From: Agrypnia vestita
Lineage: Eukaryota; Arthropoda; Insecta; Trichoptera; Phryganeidae
DNA: 64,000 bases
Direction of reading: 5' to 3'
Assembly (NCBI GenBank): GCA_016648135.1
Contig: JADDOH010011106.1
Span: 56,516 to 120,515 of the forward strand
In this document: positions 42,655 through 53,940 of the stretch, piece by piece
Numbering within the stretch: the stretch's first letter is position 1
Layout: every line of letters starts with the position of its first letter
The notes under the pieces: model-generated
What the model saw: only the letters and a program-made list of their open reading frames with translations
What the model was told of the DNA's origin: nothing
Databases searched by the model: none
Translations under genes and position numbers: made by a program

Positions 42655-43085
42655 TGTAGGCAAACTAAAAGGGGTGATGTTCCAGAAAGACAATAAGGTG
42701 GCTAAGTGGTATGCAATGGTAAGCAATGAATACTTAGAACAATTGAACGAGTTTGCGTATTTGGGATGTAGGTATGTTTAGTAGAGACGGCAAGGCAGAG
42801 GATGATATCGAAAGGAGAGTGACTGTGAGAAACAAAGCAAATTGTGCTCTGAATGCAATTATGGCCAATGAAAATCTGTCAAAAGGTCCAAGATTAACGC
42901 TACATAATGGAGTTCTAGTACTAACTCTGATGTATGGAAGTGAAGCCTGAAATTGGCAAAAAAGAACGAAAGTAGACTGAATGCGGTAAAAATGGAGTCG
43001 CTTAGATATGTCTAGAAAATCTTTATACGATTATGTGAAGAATGAACGATAAGAAGTGCATGTAATGCTGAATGTAGCGTAATAC
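42655..43085 (+). pseudogene. LINE reverse-transcriptase fragment (after YADD)
   Basis: Frames read MNVGKTKGVMFQKDN, LEQLNEFAYLGC, FSRDGKAEDDIERRVTVRNK, ANCALNAIMANENLSKGPRL, LHNGVLVLTLMYGSEA and WQKKNESRLNAVKMESLRYV. This is the connection region between the RT catalytic domain and the C-terminus. A frameshift near 42770 and stops at about 42950 and 43015 show decay. Confidence 0.8.
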
Positions 43086-43149
43086 ATAGAATAAATATTT
43101 CATTGTTTCATATTCGCGAACATACATATAAAATTTAAAATACATATTT

Positions 43150-43345
43150 TAATCAATCAATGTGTATTATAGATGTCTCACAAAGACGAAACTGTATTTT
43201 TATGGGAAAGTAGGTATAGAAGTCTTTTGGGTGTACGTAGGGCTTACCTATCGTACGGCTGGCTTAAGTGATCACTGTACACAATGTAACGTTCGCCATT
43301 TCCACCCATGATAGAATACCATGTCTACTTATTTTTGGAAGTTGT
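43150..43345 (+). repeat. repeat F, fullest copy
   Basis: ATGTCTCACAAAGACGAAAC, TATGGGAAAGTAGGTATAGA, CGTAGGGCTTACC, GGCTGGCTTAAGTGATCACT and AACGTTCGCCATTTCCACCC. Relatives at 10760-10800, 23395-23445, 26465-26618, 29775-29900, 30150-30290 and 39895-39990. No terminal repeats or coding recognised. Confidence 0.65.
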
Positions 43346-43669
43346 ATACATTTAAATTATACACCACGTTTCACATATGAGTTGTAACGATCCTCAGCGC
43401 GGCCGGCACCAAAGCTTTTCATTCCCATTAAATGACCACAGATGTCGCAAATGAAACCTCTATATTGATTTTTTTGGAATTGATTACATTGATTAATGAT
43501 GTCCCAGTGACAATAATCCAGTTCTGTTCATACTCATACTCAAAATATTCTACATATTTTAATTTCGCTTTTGCTTTTGAAGCAAAAGGAAGATCCCCTC
43601 TAATTGGACCAATCAACTGGAAAAATCTATAGGCACTTCTCTGGTGAGAATAGTCAAGTGAGCATAAAA

Positions 43670-43880
43670 ATCATGATCCTAAATTGTGGATACAGAGTCA
43701 ACACTTAATGATTTAAATGTTAAAGTAGGCCTTAAAAGCGTAATTTTCAATACAAATTACACTTTTAAGGCGTATTTTTATCTTTAAATTATTTAAGTAT
43801 TGACCCTTTATTTTTTTAGTAATAATTTTACCTTTAAATTATTTCAGAATTGACTCTGTATTATGCCTGAATCATGAGGA
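43670..43880. repeat. imperfect inverted-repeat element
   Basis: TCATGATCCT and ATACAGAGTCAA at the left pair with TTGACTCTGTAT and ATCATGAGGA at the right. The inner CCTTAAAAGCGTAATTT pairs with AAATTACACTTTTAAGGCG. One arm has an extra tandem piece. Confidence 0.5.
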
Positions 43881-43983
43881 CTAACTAACTAACTAGAATG
43901 ATGTTCTAAAAAAAACTTTTATTAAAATGTGATTTCACAATAAAAGTTTTTTTTTGTTATTTTTTGATGCTGCTTTGTATTTT

Positions 43984-44506
43984 TACTTCCTTTCTTTTAA
44001 CTCGTGGCGTCTGCTTGCTTGTTTGCTTGACGAAAAAACTGGATCGATTTTTAACCCTTTTTCCGTGATCCAATCGAACCGAAACTTTGCAAGCAGACTC
44101 ATGGTGACGATCAAGAAGATCTTTCAAATTTTCGTTAAAAAATAATAATAATTGTAGTATAATTTTGGATTTTTAGAAATTTTAATGGTTTTTTTCAAAT
44201 TGGAATCATTACAAGAGTTTGATTACTACCAACGGCGGCCTGAAAACGTCACGGAATATTTAAAATTTGAATTACTCCGTCGGTAGGTATAAAAGTTACT
44301 TCACTACGAATTTCGAAAATTTATGACAGTTGGTTCACAGATGACAGCACACTTTTTTGGGAAGAAATCAAATAATAAAGAGATATTTTTAAAGATTTTT
44401 GACATAGATATTTGTACAGACATGTTTCATTTGCAGTCAATCAATTATTTAATTACATGATGGTAAACTTAATTTACAAATAAAAACTTGGTTTTTACGG
44501 GTTAGT
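43984..44506 (+). repeat. unclassified dispersed element K, copy 4 (long form)
   Basis: ACTTCCTTTCTTTTAACTCG start, GGCGTCTGCTTGC, CCGTGATCCAATCGAACC and the long interior also seen inverted at 25265-25420. Ends AAAACTTGGTTTTTACGGGT. Confidence 0.65.
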
Positions 44507-44998
44507 TTTTTACGGATAAAAATCACACTGCGAAATCGTATCGTTCCTTATTTCATCCCTCTGGCGCACAAGTATCGTCGTTAACCCCAGCGCCCTGTAT
44601 CGACATCCCCATGCACACTACCCTGCAAGCATTTCACTTCCTTTACACACAGCCTTCATCGCTCGATCTTAAGCACAAATTCAGCCTTCCACTCGATTAG
44701 ACGCAGTTCCAGGGTCGCACTGAACAACAGAAATATTCGATGCTTAAAAATAAATTTCGAATACCGCGTTTAAATAAATTGTGAACACCGTACTATAATA
44801 AATTCTGAATACCGTGTGAAAATAAGATATGCGTCGCAAAGCATCTATTTTACTCATGTTTATTAAATTAAATATGCACCACATGTTATATTGTAATCGA
44901 GAAACGTTTTCGACAGTATTTTCTTGTGTATAAAAGGGCCCGTGTCCAAGGAATGAGACACGATGTCGAGTTAAATCTTAGCAATGACGTGTAGTCAG
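44507..44998 (+). promoter_or_regulatory. unassigned block with TATA box
   Basis: GTGTATAAAAGGGCCCGTG (about 44928-44946) is a strong TATA-box word. 44560-44740 is less AT-rich than the surroundings. It could be an LTR or host promoter; no downstream coding is recognised. Confidence 0.25.
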
Positions 44999-45444
44999 TA
45001 GCGAAGGGAAAAACTACATTTCAAAATGAAGACTACAACACACACACGTTCACCAGTTTGAAGAATACAAAGTGTAAATTACATTTGTAGTAACAACTAC
45101 ATGAACTAATTGTAGTACTACGAATTAGTAGTACTAATGAAGTGAACTATTGCAGTACTACAAAATTGTAATGATCTGCAAGAAGTGCTTCTTGAAAAGT
45201 ATACTACTAGAAAATTTTCAAAACCAGGGGGGGGGGCTGTTTCGATTTCAACTCATTTATCTACATCGACTTCCCAAAAATTTCACGTAAAAATGTACTA
45301 TTTGAAGTATCTACTCATACATTCGATAACTTTGAAATGTGTGTACTTTGTAGTATACACTACACTTCAAAGGGTGTGAAGTGTATACTTCAATATAGTG
45401 TAGTACTACATTGTAGTAGTGAGTACAGAGTGGACCCATCACTA
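44999..45444. mobile_element. hAT-like non-autonomous element, uninterrupted copy
   Basis: TAGCGAAGGGAAAAACTAC start and GGACCCATCACTA end, colinear with 33954-35026 minus its insertion. Flanking 8-mers do not match, so the duplication has decayed or the boundary is shifted. Confidence 0.65.
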
Positions 45445-45585
45445 GTCTGGACCCTGTAATAGCATCCAAAACTTTAACGTAGTCAGTGCTTTAACATTAA
45501 GAGAATTTCTACGAAATAAATTAAAATAAAATGTATATCTCGTAATATTCCTTTCACAACAATTATTGTTAAGGTTATATTATAT

Positions 45586-46175
45586 TGTCACATGTCGTGA
45601 CTGCAGGAAGAAATAATGAAAATGCTGGAATTCTACAATGGATTTATTTATTACTGATTAATTAATTAATCAAACGCACAAGGTCACTTAACACTATTTG
45701 ACTTAACGCTTTTATTTAAATTTAACTATTTCGTAAATTTATCACTCGAAAATAGACACTTTATAATCGCTTTAAGACCTTATTCACTATTCACTAGAAC
45801 ATTCCATCCAATTCCCGCATGTATTATTTCGCTTCGGTTAATTTCGCTACGTAACAACTTTCCAGAGTACTCGCTGTCAAATTACCGCTCCCTTGGCCCC
45901 AATGACCCTCGCAACTCGCGGCTGCTTTTGCTTCCATACCGCTGTCAAGCGCGCTCAAAAACAACAACTGTCGTTACTCCCGTGTGCGGTGCTATTTATA
46001 TTGGCCAATGCCGATATCAAGACCTCCAGGCGTTTCCAGTGTTTACAAGAATTTTCTCGTGGCTTCCAAGCTTTTGTAAATGTTTCTCGATGCCTCCCGT
46101 AAGCCGTAAATTACGCTAGGCCGTTCTGAAATCTTCGGTAGTATTTTGATCATTTCAAACAACTGTCACGTGACA
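45586..46175. mobile_element. putative solo LTR
   Basis: Starts TGTCACATGTCGTGACTG and ends CAACTGTCACGTGACA, that is TGT...ACA as in LTRs, about 590 bp. The second half is less AT-rich with TATTTATATTGGCCAATG near 45991. A related start is at 40252. No matching 4-6 bp target duplication was found. Confidence 0.35.
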
Positions 46176-47410
46176 TGAGTGCGTGTTTCTTTTTAGCCTC
46201 GTTTCAATATCATAATATTATGTCAAATTCATATTTAATTTTGTATTTTTTTTCAATATATATTCTAACGTTAAATTCACGTTTCAATATACAGAATACA
46301 CGCACTTGCATTTCTGTTAAGATTTTACAGTGAGACCAATCATGTCACCTAGAATCATAGACATGTCGCAGTCCTATCGACTCCCTGCAGCTACGTATAC
46401 ACATTCCCACGCTTGCGGCAGCCTCATCTCTCGTAGAAAAAATATCTCTCATCATCGAGTAAAACAAAAGATGTTTCAGAACGTGCAAAAGGCGATGACC
46501 GAGAAAAAATTAAGCTTCCCTTGAAGACCAATTATCCAATATGCTGAAAAATCAGAAAACTGAATGCTTTATTTATGTTTTCAAGTTCACCCAACTGAAA
46601 AATATAAATGGTCGATAGACAGGGAGCAAATCTAGTGTCGGTACTTGGCTCTCTGAGACATGGTGTGAACACGGTGATTACGATTCTCGAGTTCCGATGG
46701 ATCTCATGGCAGCGAAAATTGTCTCCAGTTGAAAATGTCGTCCGTAGATATGGGCAATGCAATTTCGAAAATTTCGAAAGCGAAAATTTTTTAATATTTA
46801 CGATTATTCATTCTTCGACGCCATTCCATATTTATTTTACCGCCCACGTTCGTTTAAACTCTTCGCTCGTTACACATTCGCTCGCATATTTGAATAAATT
46901 TAATATTATGCAAAATTACTCCCCAAGTTTAAAAAAAAAATCTTTATTGTACAGGGCCTTGTAGCTGCGAAGAATTATGTGATGGTTCTTGGAACTTGCT
47001 TTCTGGGAATTTTTCCTTATATATGTGTAAATTTTTGTTCCGATCGTAAACAACATTTGGTAGGCAGTGCAAACAATTTAAAGGATCAAAAATATTCGTA
47101 AAAAATAACGTCTCTTGACCTTGGTGATGCGAAATATTTTAGGGCGTATCAGGGAGAGTAAAACATTGAAAATCGATGCATGAAATGAAATCTTGTTACG
47201 GAAGTAACATAACACCTCCCAACAATTACGCTACATACTACAATTATTACACTCTGTACCCATAATGTAGCGCTATGCATGTTTAAACCGATAACACTTT
47301 TACCTTCGTATAAGCATAACTCCGCATAATCGCATAATACATTTTTAAATAGAGATACAGACATGAAATAACTATGGAAATTGAATGTCAGATCGAGTAA
47401 GCCAGAGCCG
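46176..47410. other. spacer, no gene recognised
   Basis: Several chance frames (46330-46524, 46608-46964) lack protein features. No repeat relatives seen. Confidence 0.35.
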
Positions 47411-47474
47411 TATGAAGATGTTGTGAAGCCACATGAAGATGTTGTGAAGCCACATGAAGATGTTGTGAAGCCAT
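47411..47474. repeat. 21-bp tandem repeat, three copies
   Basis: Unit ATGAAGATGTTGTGAAGCCAC repeated about three times, nearly identical. In the minus-strand frame it would encode a heptapeptide repeat, but no gene is evident. Confidence 0.8.
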
Positions 47475-47826
47475 GCAACTTTAGCTTAAATATACGATTA
47501 AGAAATATTCTCTGTGGTGTTTAGTCGTCGTACCCCATCCATTGCTGCCTCAATGCAATGAAATCTTGCGTGCGTAACAGTTATTCATATACAGGGTTAT
47601 TTGGAAAACATTAATAACCTCTCAAGACTATATTCCTGCCTTGATTATGAGTCGAAAATTTTCAAGCTGTCATGACCTAATATCAGAACCAACACTACAC
47701 TTCTATTTTCACAACACAATACACCACAACCACAGTATTTTTAACCGTAGACCTAAAAGCTGGTAGTGGTTTATACTAATTTGACTAACACTCTATTATA
47801 ATGTCAACTACAAAGTTAATGCCTTA
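47475..47826. repeat. partial copy of the TACAGGGT element, then spacer
   Basis: 47593-47690 matches the left arm of 10211-10753 (TACAGGGTTATTTGGAAAAC to TCATGACCTAATATCA) and then stops abruptly. The rest is unassigned. Confidence 0.55.
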
Positions 47827-47879
47827 AATATTAAAAATATTAATAAGATAATAATTATCTTATTAATATTTTTAATATT
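47827..47879. repeat. perfect AT palindrome, 26-bp arms
   Basis: Left arm 47827-47852 and right arm 47854-47879 are exact reverse complements around a single A. Confidence 0.85.
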
Positions 47880-48469
47880 ATCCAAAACCGAAATGTTTTA
47901 AGTAGCAAATTCGAGTGGTAATAAATTTAATTTTAACAACTTATTTAAGGTTTATATACGTATTTTATATGTTGTTCATATAAATATAGTATTTTTACTA
48001 TTTTTAACGTAAGATAAATACTTATTTTATGAAAAAAGATTAACTAGGTGGTCTCATAAAACGTACTTGCTAACTTAAACACTGTGCTAACAAAAATGTC
48101 AATTAGTTTCAAACTAAATACTTCTCGTGAAAATAAACTATTCTTACTTGCTCATCCTCATCTTCCTCTCAATTAAAACAAGGTAAATCCGAAATATCAG
48201 AACACGCATAGCAAGACTTGGAGGAGGTCCATCATTACATAAATATGTACCTCCAAAAACATTTCAACATTTAACTATTTAGCACACAAAAAGTAAGTAA
48301 CTTCGAAATTTAGTAAAATTTTAAGATCATTTTACTACAATATTTTCCTTACTATGGAACGTAATATCATAAATACACATATCAATGTGCCATTTTCCAT
48401 GTCAATTGGTAAATTGGAAATCCTTTGTCAAATTAATTGACATAACCAGCTTTCCAGGCGGATATCCTT
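47880..48469. other. AT-rich spacer
   Basis: No recognised feature. Confidence 0.35.
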
Positions 48470-48680
48470 CTAGACCTTGAAATTGCCAAGGAGTTTAATT
48501 ATCCTGGTTCTATATTAATTATTGATGACAAAAGCTACGATCCGGAAATCAAACCACGCATGAGTATGGCGGAGAATTCTATATCTGGACTTGACAAGAT
48601 ATGGAAATAACGCTGTTTATCTCTACGAAATAAGGTCATATTTGTGTCTCTGGTGCATTCAGTATGTCTGAATAATTAAA
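48470..48680 (+). pseudogene. LINE reverse-transcriptase fragment
   Basis: LEIAKEFNYPGSILIIDDKS, YDPEIKPRMSMAENSISGLD and KIWK, then RCLSLRNKVIFVSLVHSV after a stop. This is the xEFxYLGSxI region that follows the RT catalytic domain. Short and broken. Confidence 0.65.
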
Positions 48681-49229
48681 TAACTGAATGCTGAAAACAA
48701 CGAAAAAACAAATATTTTTGAACAAATATTTTCAATGTACAAAAGAGGTCAAAAAACACACACACTTCAAATACAAGAAAATTAAAACCCGTATAAAAAT
48801 TAAATTTATACAGATATTGAATATTGTACGTTAACCATAGACAAACCTCTCAATATTCGGCATCACCCCAAGGAACCCGCGCACTCCACACTTGCGAGAC
48901 AATATTGTGTCTCGTTGACCTTATTGATTTATTTGTTGTATTTGTTGAGTATCGATACTCTTAATTTTGTTCTGAACATTAAATATGATTTCTTTATTGT
49001 GTAACGTGATCGTGTCATCCCAGTTTCTTCAAATGTACCATCTGATAGGGTCAATAATGACCTATTGGCGGTCTGTTTCTAAAACGGACGGACACCTAAC
49101 GACATCTAGCGGCGCTCCAATGGAGCCTGGCGCATCACCGAGGAGATGGCTGATAACCATCTTAACGGATTGGCCGATAGGGGAATCGAGAGCGTAGATC
49201 TATGACTACCGTCACTTCTCTATTGGCGG
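48681..49229. other. spacer with a small LINE tail remnant
   Basis: 49030-49080 (CATCTGATAGGGTCAATAAT, GACCTATTGGCGGTCTG) resembles the LINE C-terminal codons at 18840-18890. Nothing else is recognised. Confidence 0.35.
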
Positions 49230-49776
49230 TAGAGATGGGAATTTTAGTTCAGTTGACTATCGTTTACCGCCCTCACTCAAGTGGACTGTTCACTTGAATC
49301 GTTTAGTAGTTCATTTGAATTGTTATAGTTTATATATAATGCAAGTGTTGATGGCGCCAGAAAGAGAGGACGACCGCGGAAGACGTGGCATGACCAGATA
49401 AACCAGATATTGGAAGATAGTCCCGTTAGAAGCCTCAATAACCGGCGAGCTTGCATGCGAAGATGTATGAATGTGGAAAGGCGAAAGTTGTATGTCAGGA
49501 CAGAAGAGTGTGGCGCTCTATCTTCTCTACCTACCCCCACGGGGAAACGGCGTGATAGTAAGTAAGTAAGTAGTTTATTATTATTTGGCCATCACATAAA
49601 TTTCATAGGGTTGGCTGCCAAAGATTTCATAGATTTTGGGATTTAGTATTTAGGATTTAATGGACGATTTAATTTCAACGATAGTTCACACTAAACTAAA
49701 TTTTATATTCACTAAAATAAACGAACGGTATAGTTCACTTTAATTCCTTCGTTCGTTCATGAACAACCCATCTCTA
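49230..49776. mobile_element. hAT-like element with LINE inside
   Basis: TAGAGATGGG and CCCATCTCTA inverted ends flanked by ATTGGCGG and ATTGGTGG (one mismatch). Subterminal GTTCACTTGAAT/GTTCATTTGAAT-type repeats. The centre (49345-49575) is LINE-derived. Confidence 0.7.
49345..49575 (+). pseudogene. LINE C-terminus with (GTAA)n tail
   Basis: The plus frame reads VDGARKRGRPRKTWHDQINQ, ILEDSPVRSLNNRRACMRRC and MNVERRKLYVRTEE, then PTPTGKRRDS and AGTAAGTAAGTAAG. Related to 14860-15050. It is either nested in the hAT or was captured by it. Confidence 0.65.
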
Positions 49777-49784
49777 ATTGGTGG

Positions 49785-50495
49785 TCCGGTGGACTGGTCA
49801 TCCATCCGCGTAAAATATGCTAATTCTTTTATAATCAAATATCTACTTATCAGTTTTTGAGAACCAAAAAGACATCCATTTCATTCAACTAAGTGTATTA
49901 CTTTTCCAACCCAATATTATCTGCCGTACCGTGCCTCGAAGGGAAAAATTTCTTAAATCTCAGATACAAATTCCAATATTTTAGTATAAATTATAAATCG
50001 TGTTGATAATATAGCCATCTGCGTCGCTAAACTACTTTTGATTTTACATTTTCAAGTCAAAAGGGTTAACTTCAGCGTGCATTGCAGCTCTGATTAGGAT
50101 AAAATATTGCTTGAACAGAATCGGTCCTTTGGCCATTTGTAAGATTATAGAATGCCTCTGATTGGACGCTTTTTGCGAAGGAAAGCGAATGGTCTATCAC
50201 AAATGTATAAGTCATTGGTGGTGCAGAAATTAAAGTCCTACGTAGGTATTTAAAATATTAAATCCAAGCTAGCTAGCATTCAGTTCAACATGAATATACT
50301 AATACCTCAAGACTCAAAGTTAAATTCTTAAGTTAATCCAGCTTACCTAAGTTTTATTGTCTTCTTATGTCTTAAGTCTAAATATACAAAAATAATTTAT
50401 CTAAGAAGTAACGTACACAATTTACTTACGGGTGAAAGTTATACTCAGGATTTACAAACTATAAGTAAGAGTGTTGATGTAGTGGTTTCACTTGT
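49785..50495. other. spacer
   Basis: No gene is recognised. Confidence 0.35.
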
Positions 50496-50560
50496 TTGTG
50501 TAGTGGTTTTGACTCTCGCCTAGTAATCCAGTGGTCGGTGGTTCATTTTTTAATCAAATA
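50496..50560 (+). repeat. decayed tRNA-derived SINE head
   Basis: TTTGTGTAGTGGTTTTGACTC, CGCCTAGTAATCCAGTGGTC, GGTGGTTCATT. The layout follows 18168-18240; the B box is damaged. Confidence 0.4.
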
Positions 50561-50629
50561 CATTATAATCCTCCATAAAAAATATATTCTGAAACCTCTG
50601 AAACCATTTTCCATTTTGAATACCGATCA

Positions 50630-51176
50630 TCTATACCAATAAAACGCAATGTCTGTCTGTCTGTCTATCTGTTCTCTATACAAATCCACACCGTTTGTTC
50701 AATTCGATTCCAATTTTGCATACTTATTCTTTAGAACCCGGCGAGTAATATAGGCAACATTTCCCCCCTATTCTCATACCCCTTCCCCTCCCTCGGACAT
50801 ATTTTCGATGCAAATCTGTACCGTTTGACCGATCGGACTAAAAATTTGGAAACTTATTCTTTAGGACTTGGCGACTAACATAGGCGATATTTCTTTTCTA
50901 TTATTGTACCCCCTCCCCTCTCCCTGACATATTTTCGATGCAAATCTATACCGTTCGATCGATCGGACTCAAAATAAGGAAACCAATTCTTTAGGACTCG
51001 ACGGGCAACTTAGGTAACATTTCCCTCCAATTCTTTAAACCCTTCCCCTCCGCTGATATATTTTCGATGCAAATTTGTACCGTTTGCCCGATAGAAGCGA
51101 AACTTTTAATTTATTTATTTCAAAAGGTAGAAAATTAATTTTCACGTGTAATCCATAATCGCACATCGCAGGCTAG
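50630..51176 (+). mobile_element. non-autonomous Helitron with internal tandem repeat
   Basis: A|TCTATACCAATAAAACG start, GTCTGTCTGTCTGTC head, CATCGCAGGCTAG|T end. The A|TC and CTAG|T boundaries are exact. The hairpin before CTAG is weak. About 435 of 547 bp are a 130-bp tandem array. It differs in sequence from the seven-copy family but has the same head layout. Confidence 0.6.
50676..51110 (+). repeat. 130-bp tandem repeat, about 3.3 units
   Basis: CAAAT(C/T) ... CCGTTTG/CGTTCG, ATTCTTTAG and the C-rich CCCCTTCCCCTCC recur with starts at 50681, 50811, 50941 and 51070. The unit ends ATATTTTCGATG. Confidence 0.85.
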
Positions 51177-51727
51177 TATCGATATATGTATATGTACATA
51201 TGTAGAATATAGATTCTACTTATATATAGTCATGAAGTATTCTAACATAATTTTGAATAAATACCTAGATTCTATTTGGTCCAGTGAGATCGATGCGTAT
51301 GCCGTGCTAATTTCTTCTCGAAGCGCGGCAAGCATAGCTGTTTTCTACGATATATATATATATATATATATATATATCCTTTAGGGACCAGAGGTATTAA
51401 ATCAGGAGAGCGTAGAAACCATTTGCTCTCCCGCTTTTAGATTGCGGGACTATACAGATGGAATATCTGTAGAAACTAGTTTCCCTTTCCGAAGTAAATC
51501 TCGTAGTTTTCGTGTCGTATTTCTCCCTTCGAAAAGCGTGCAAGGAAAATGTTGTCCGCTGTCTTCTAGCGAAGCCTTCATGTTATATTATTCCTGTGTA
51601 ACATACTACCTTTAATGTCAAATTTATAAGTAATGCCACTAATACTGCATTACAACTATTATATATTCTTCAATGACAGGTCGGTCGGGAGGCAGTATAC
51701 ATATATATGTGATCCAAACACGTTATT
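51177..51727. other. spacer with (TA)n run
   Basis: (TA)n at 51349-51376; otherwise nothing recognised. Confidence 0.4.
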
Positions 51728-51930
51728 AAAATTAAAAGGGAAAGTATACCAGACAATTGTCAGACCCACCCTTCTTAATGGCTCTTAATGCTGGACGATG
51801 TACAACACCCACAATAGGCTGCTAGAAACAACTGAAATGCGTATGCTGAGATGGTCATATGGAGTGTTTCTAAGAGACAAAATAAAAAGTTCAGGCATTC
51901 GTGGAAGCCTAGGTGTTTAGTCTTTGCGTG
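51728..51930 (+). pseudogene. LINE reverse-transcriptase fragment
   Basis: KLKGKVYQTIVRPTLLNGS, CWTMYNTHNRLLETTEMRML, RWSYGVFLRDKIKSSGIRG, SLGV. This is the well-known KLKGKxYxTxxRPxxLYGxECW segment of RTE-type insect LINEs. One stop after NGS. Confidence 0.75.
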
Positions 51931-52117
51931 AAACTTGGGCGAAAACCTATAAATATACTTTTTTACATTTCTCCAACACAAGTTTATTTGCACTTACATT
52001 TAGAAATTGCCTCTCTTCCTCTCTCATTCTATAGATGTCACCCTCAGGCACTAATATTAATAATTATAATTATAATTTATAGAAATTAACTATGTATACA
52101 CCACTTTTTTCTTGAAA
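51931..52117. other. AT-rich spacer
   Basis: No recognised feature. Confidence 0.4.
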
Positions 52118-52162
52118 AAAAATTCAACATGTTTCAAAGCCAATGGCTTCTTCACCAGGATA
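52118..52162 (-). ncRNA. degenerate hammerhead-like motif
   Basis: Minus strand: GGTGAAGA in place of the core, stem II AGCC-ATT-GGCT, GAAA, palindromic ACATGT, T. The core has lost the C and U, so it is not expected to cleave. Confidence 0.4.
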
Positions 52163-53048
52163 ACAAATGTACAAAATTAAATTTAAGAATCGAAGTATAG
52201 ATAAACAAAAAATTGAAAAGTTATTTTAGTATTTCAATATTTTATTTCTAAATATATCAAAGAATATAAAGATACTTAATTATAATACTTTTTTATTTAA
52301 AAAAATCCTTTTTACAACACAATAATTAATGCACAGTTCGATGACGACATTTGAAATAATTTTTTGTCCGATTTGCGCGGCAAATGAGGTTACTTGACAA
52401 ATAGAACTCGTTCATTCATTCAAATACTCGAGATACAACGAATAATAAGCTTTAAAAATCCATAAACGCAGGTAAAGTAGGCCGAATTCGCATACGTGTC
52501 TAGGAAGCGCAGATCTGCGCTCCGGCACCCGACCGGTTAAGAATATATTGAACAGTGGGTATACAAAATTACAAAGATTATGATAAAAAAAAATTGCGTA
52601 GGTACGTTTCTAGTACGCACATTGATATCGCATTCCACCTTTGTCATCCTCCAACCTGTAGCCCACCTGTTGTAGAGATGATTAATTTTTCAAAAAATAT
52701 TTCGACTTGACCCCAAGTTCGGTTAATTCGACTTCCGACCCAGATGCGCCACTGCGCGAGCTGAAAGCAATATATATGGGGAAATCGTGACAAGACTTCT
52801 TACGGCGGGGAAAATGTTTTTTGAGAGATTGCGAGTGTGTATATTATATTACATTAATAGAGTGCGTGTGTGCGAGGGGGTGTTTTTTACTGGGGCGACC
52901 TCTGACGCGAAAAAGTAAATAGGGTAAAAAACAAGGCGAAATACAAAATCCACTTGTCAGATTTCGATCTGAAAATTTCGAAACGAATCGAGAAACGAAC
53001 CCGATGCAAATAAAATTATTTCATTTTTATGAATATATTTTTTTAAAA
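52163..53048. other. spacer
   Basis: No gene is recognised; 52480-52540 is CG-richer. Confidence 0.35.
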
Positions 53049-53940
53049 TTAATTAGGCTTTTCATTTATCACCTTCTTTTTCATGTGCCCTGTCGGGTCC
53101 CACCGACGTTGGCCTTCAATTATAAGACCAAAATATGAAATTTTACGAAGCATTACTATGTTGAGTAACTGTCTGTTTGTATTTGCTCTACGTAAAACTT
53201 CAACATTACTAGTCATGTCAGTCCAAGATATCCTTAACATTTTACGATGTATCCACATTTCGAACGCCTCTAGGCGATTTAGAGTAGTCACCTTCAGCGT
53301 CCATGCTTCAACACCGTAAAGTAGAACTGACCATACATAGCATTTGATCAATCTCTGTCTGAGCTTCAAGTTTAAGTCGTCATTACAGAGTAGACTTTTC
53401 ATCTTATTAAAAGATGCACGGGCTGTCTATATTCTGCATTTGATCTCCGTATCAGGGTCCAGATTGTCAGTAATAATACTGCCCAAATACTTTAACTGTT
53501 TTACTCTCTCAATGTTGACACCCTTTAATTGAAGGCACACATTTGGATGATTCTCTCGGCTAAAAACTATAAACTTGGTCTTGCTAATATTTATGTTTAG
53601 ACCATAGTGTTCGCCAGTGGAATTAATTTTACTGAGCAGTTGTTGCAGGTCTTCAAGACTATCTGCCAGCAAAACGGTGTCATCAGCATATCGGATGTTG
53701 TTGATAGCCATACCGTTGACTTTCACGCCAAGGTTTGTATTATCTAGCGCTTCTTTGAAGACCATGTCAGAGTATAGATTGAACAATGTAGGAGAGAGAA
53801 CACATCCCTGTCGGACTCCACGCTGAACAGGAATGCCTCGTGAAGTGGCTCCATTCTCAAGTTTAATAATAGCGTTTTGCTCCCAGTACAAGTTTTAATT
53901 ATTCTCACATCCTTCTCATCTATATCATATCTTTGTATAT
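53049..53940 (-). pseudogene. LINE reverse transcriptase with YADD and C-terminal region
   Basis: From 53940 downwards: KDVRII, (one base lost) LYWEQNAIIKLENGATS, RGVRQGCVLSPTLFNLYSDM, INNIRYADDTVLLADS (RT catalytic YADD), GLNINISKTKFIVFS and QLKYLGSIITDNLDPDTEIK. A frame change follows near 53420, then KSLLCNDDLNLKLRQRLIKC, YVWSVLLYGVEAWTL, RLEAFEMWIHRKMLRISWTD and ISYFG. Same family as 63555-64000. The endonuclease and fingers domains are absent, so it is 5' truncated and frameshifted. Confidence 0.85.

Noticed and set aside
47149..47478. 109-codon minus frame with GFTTSSC repeats
   Set aside because: The repeat peptide comes from a 21-bp tandem DNA repeat; the remainder has no protein features.
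50676..51110. CRISPR-like array
   Set aside because: Units are contiguous 130-bp tandem copies without spacer/repeat alternation, and the genome is animal.
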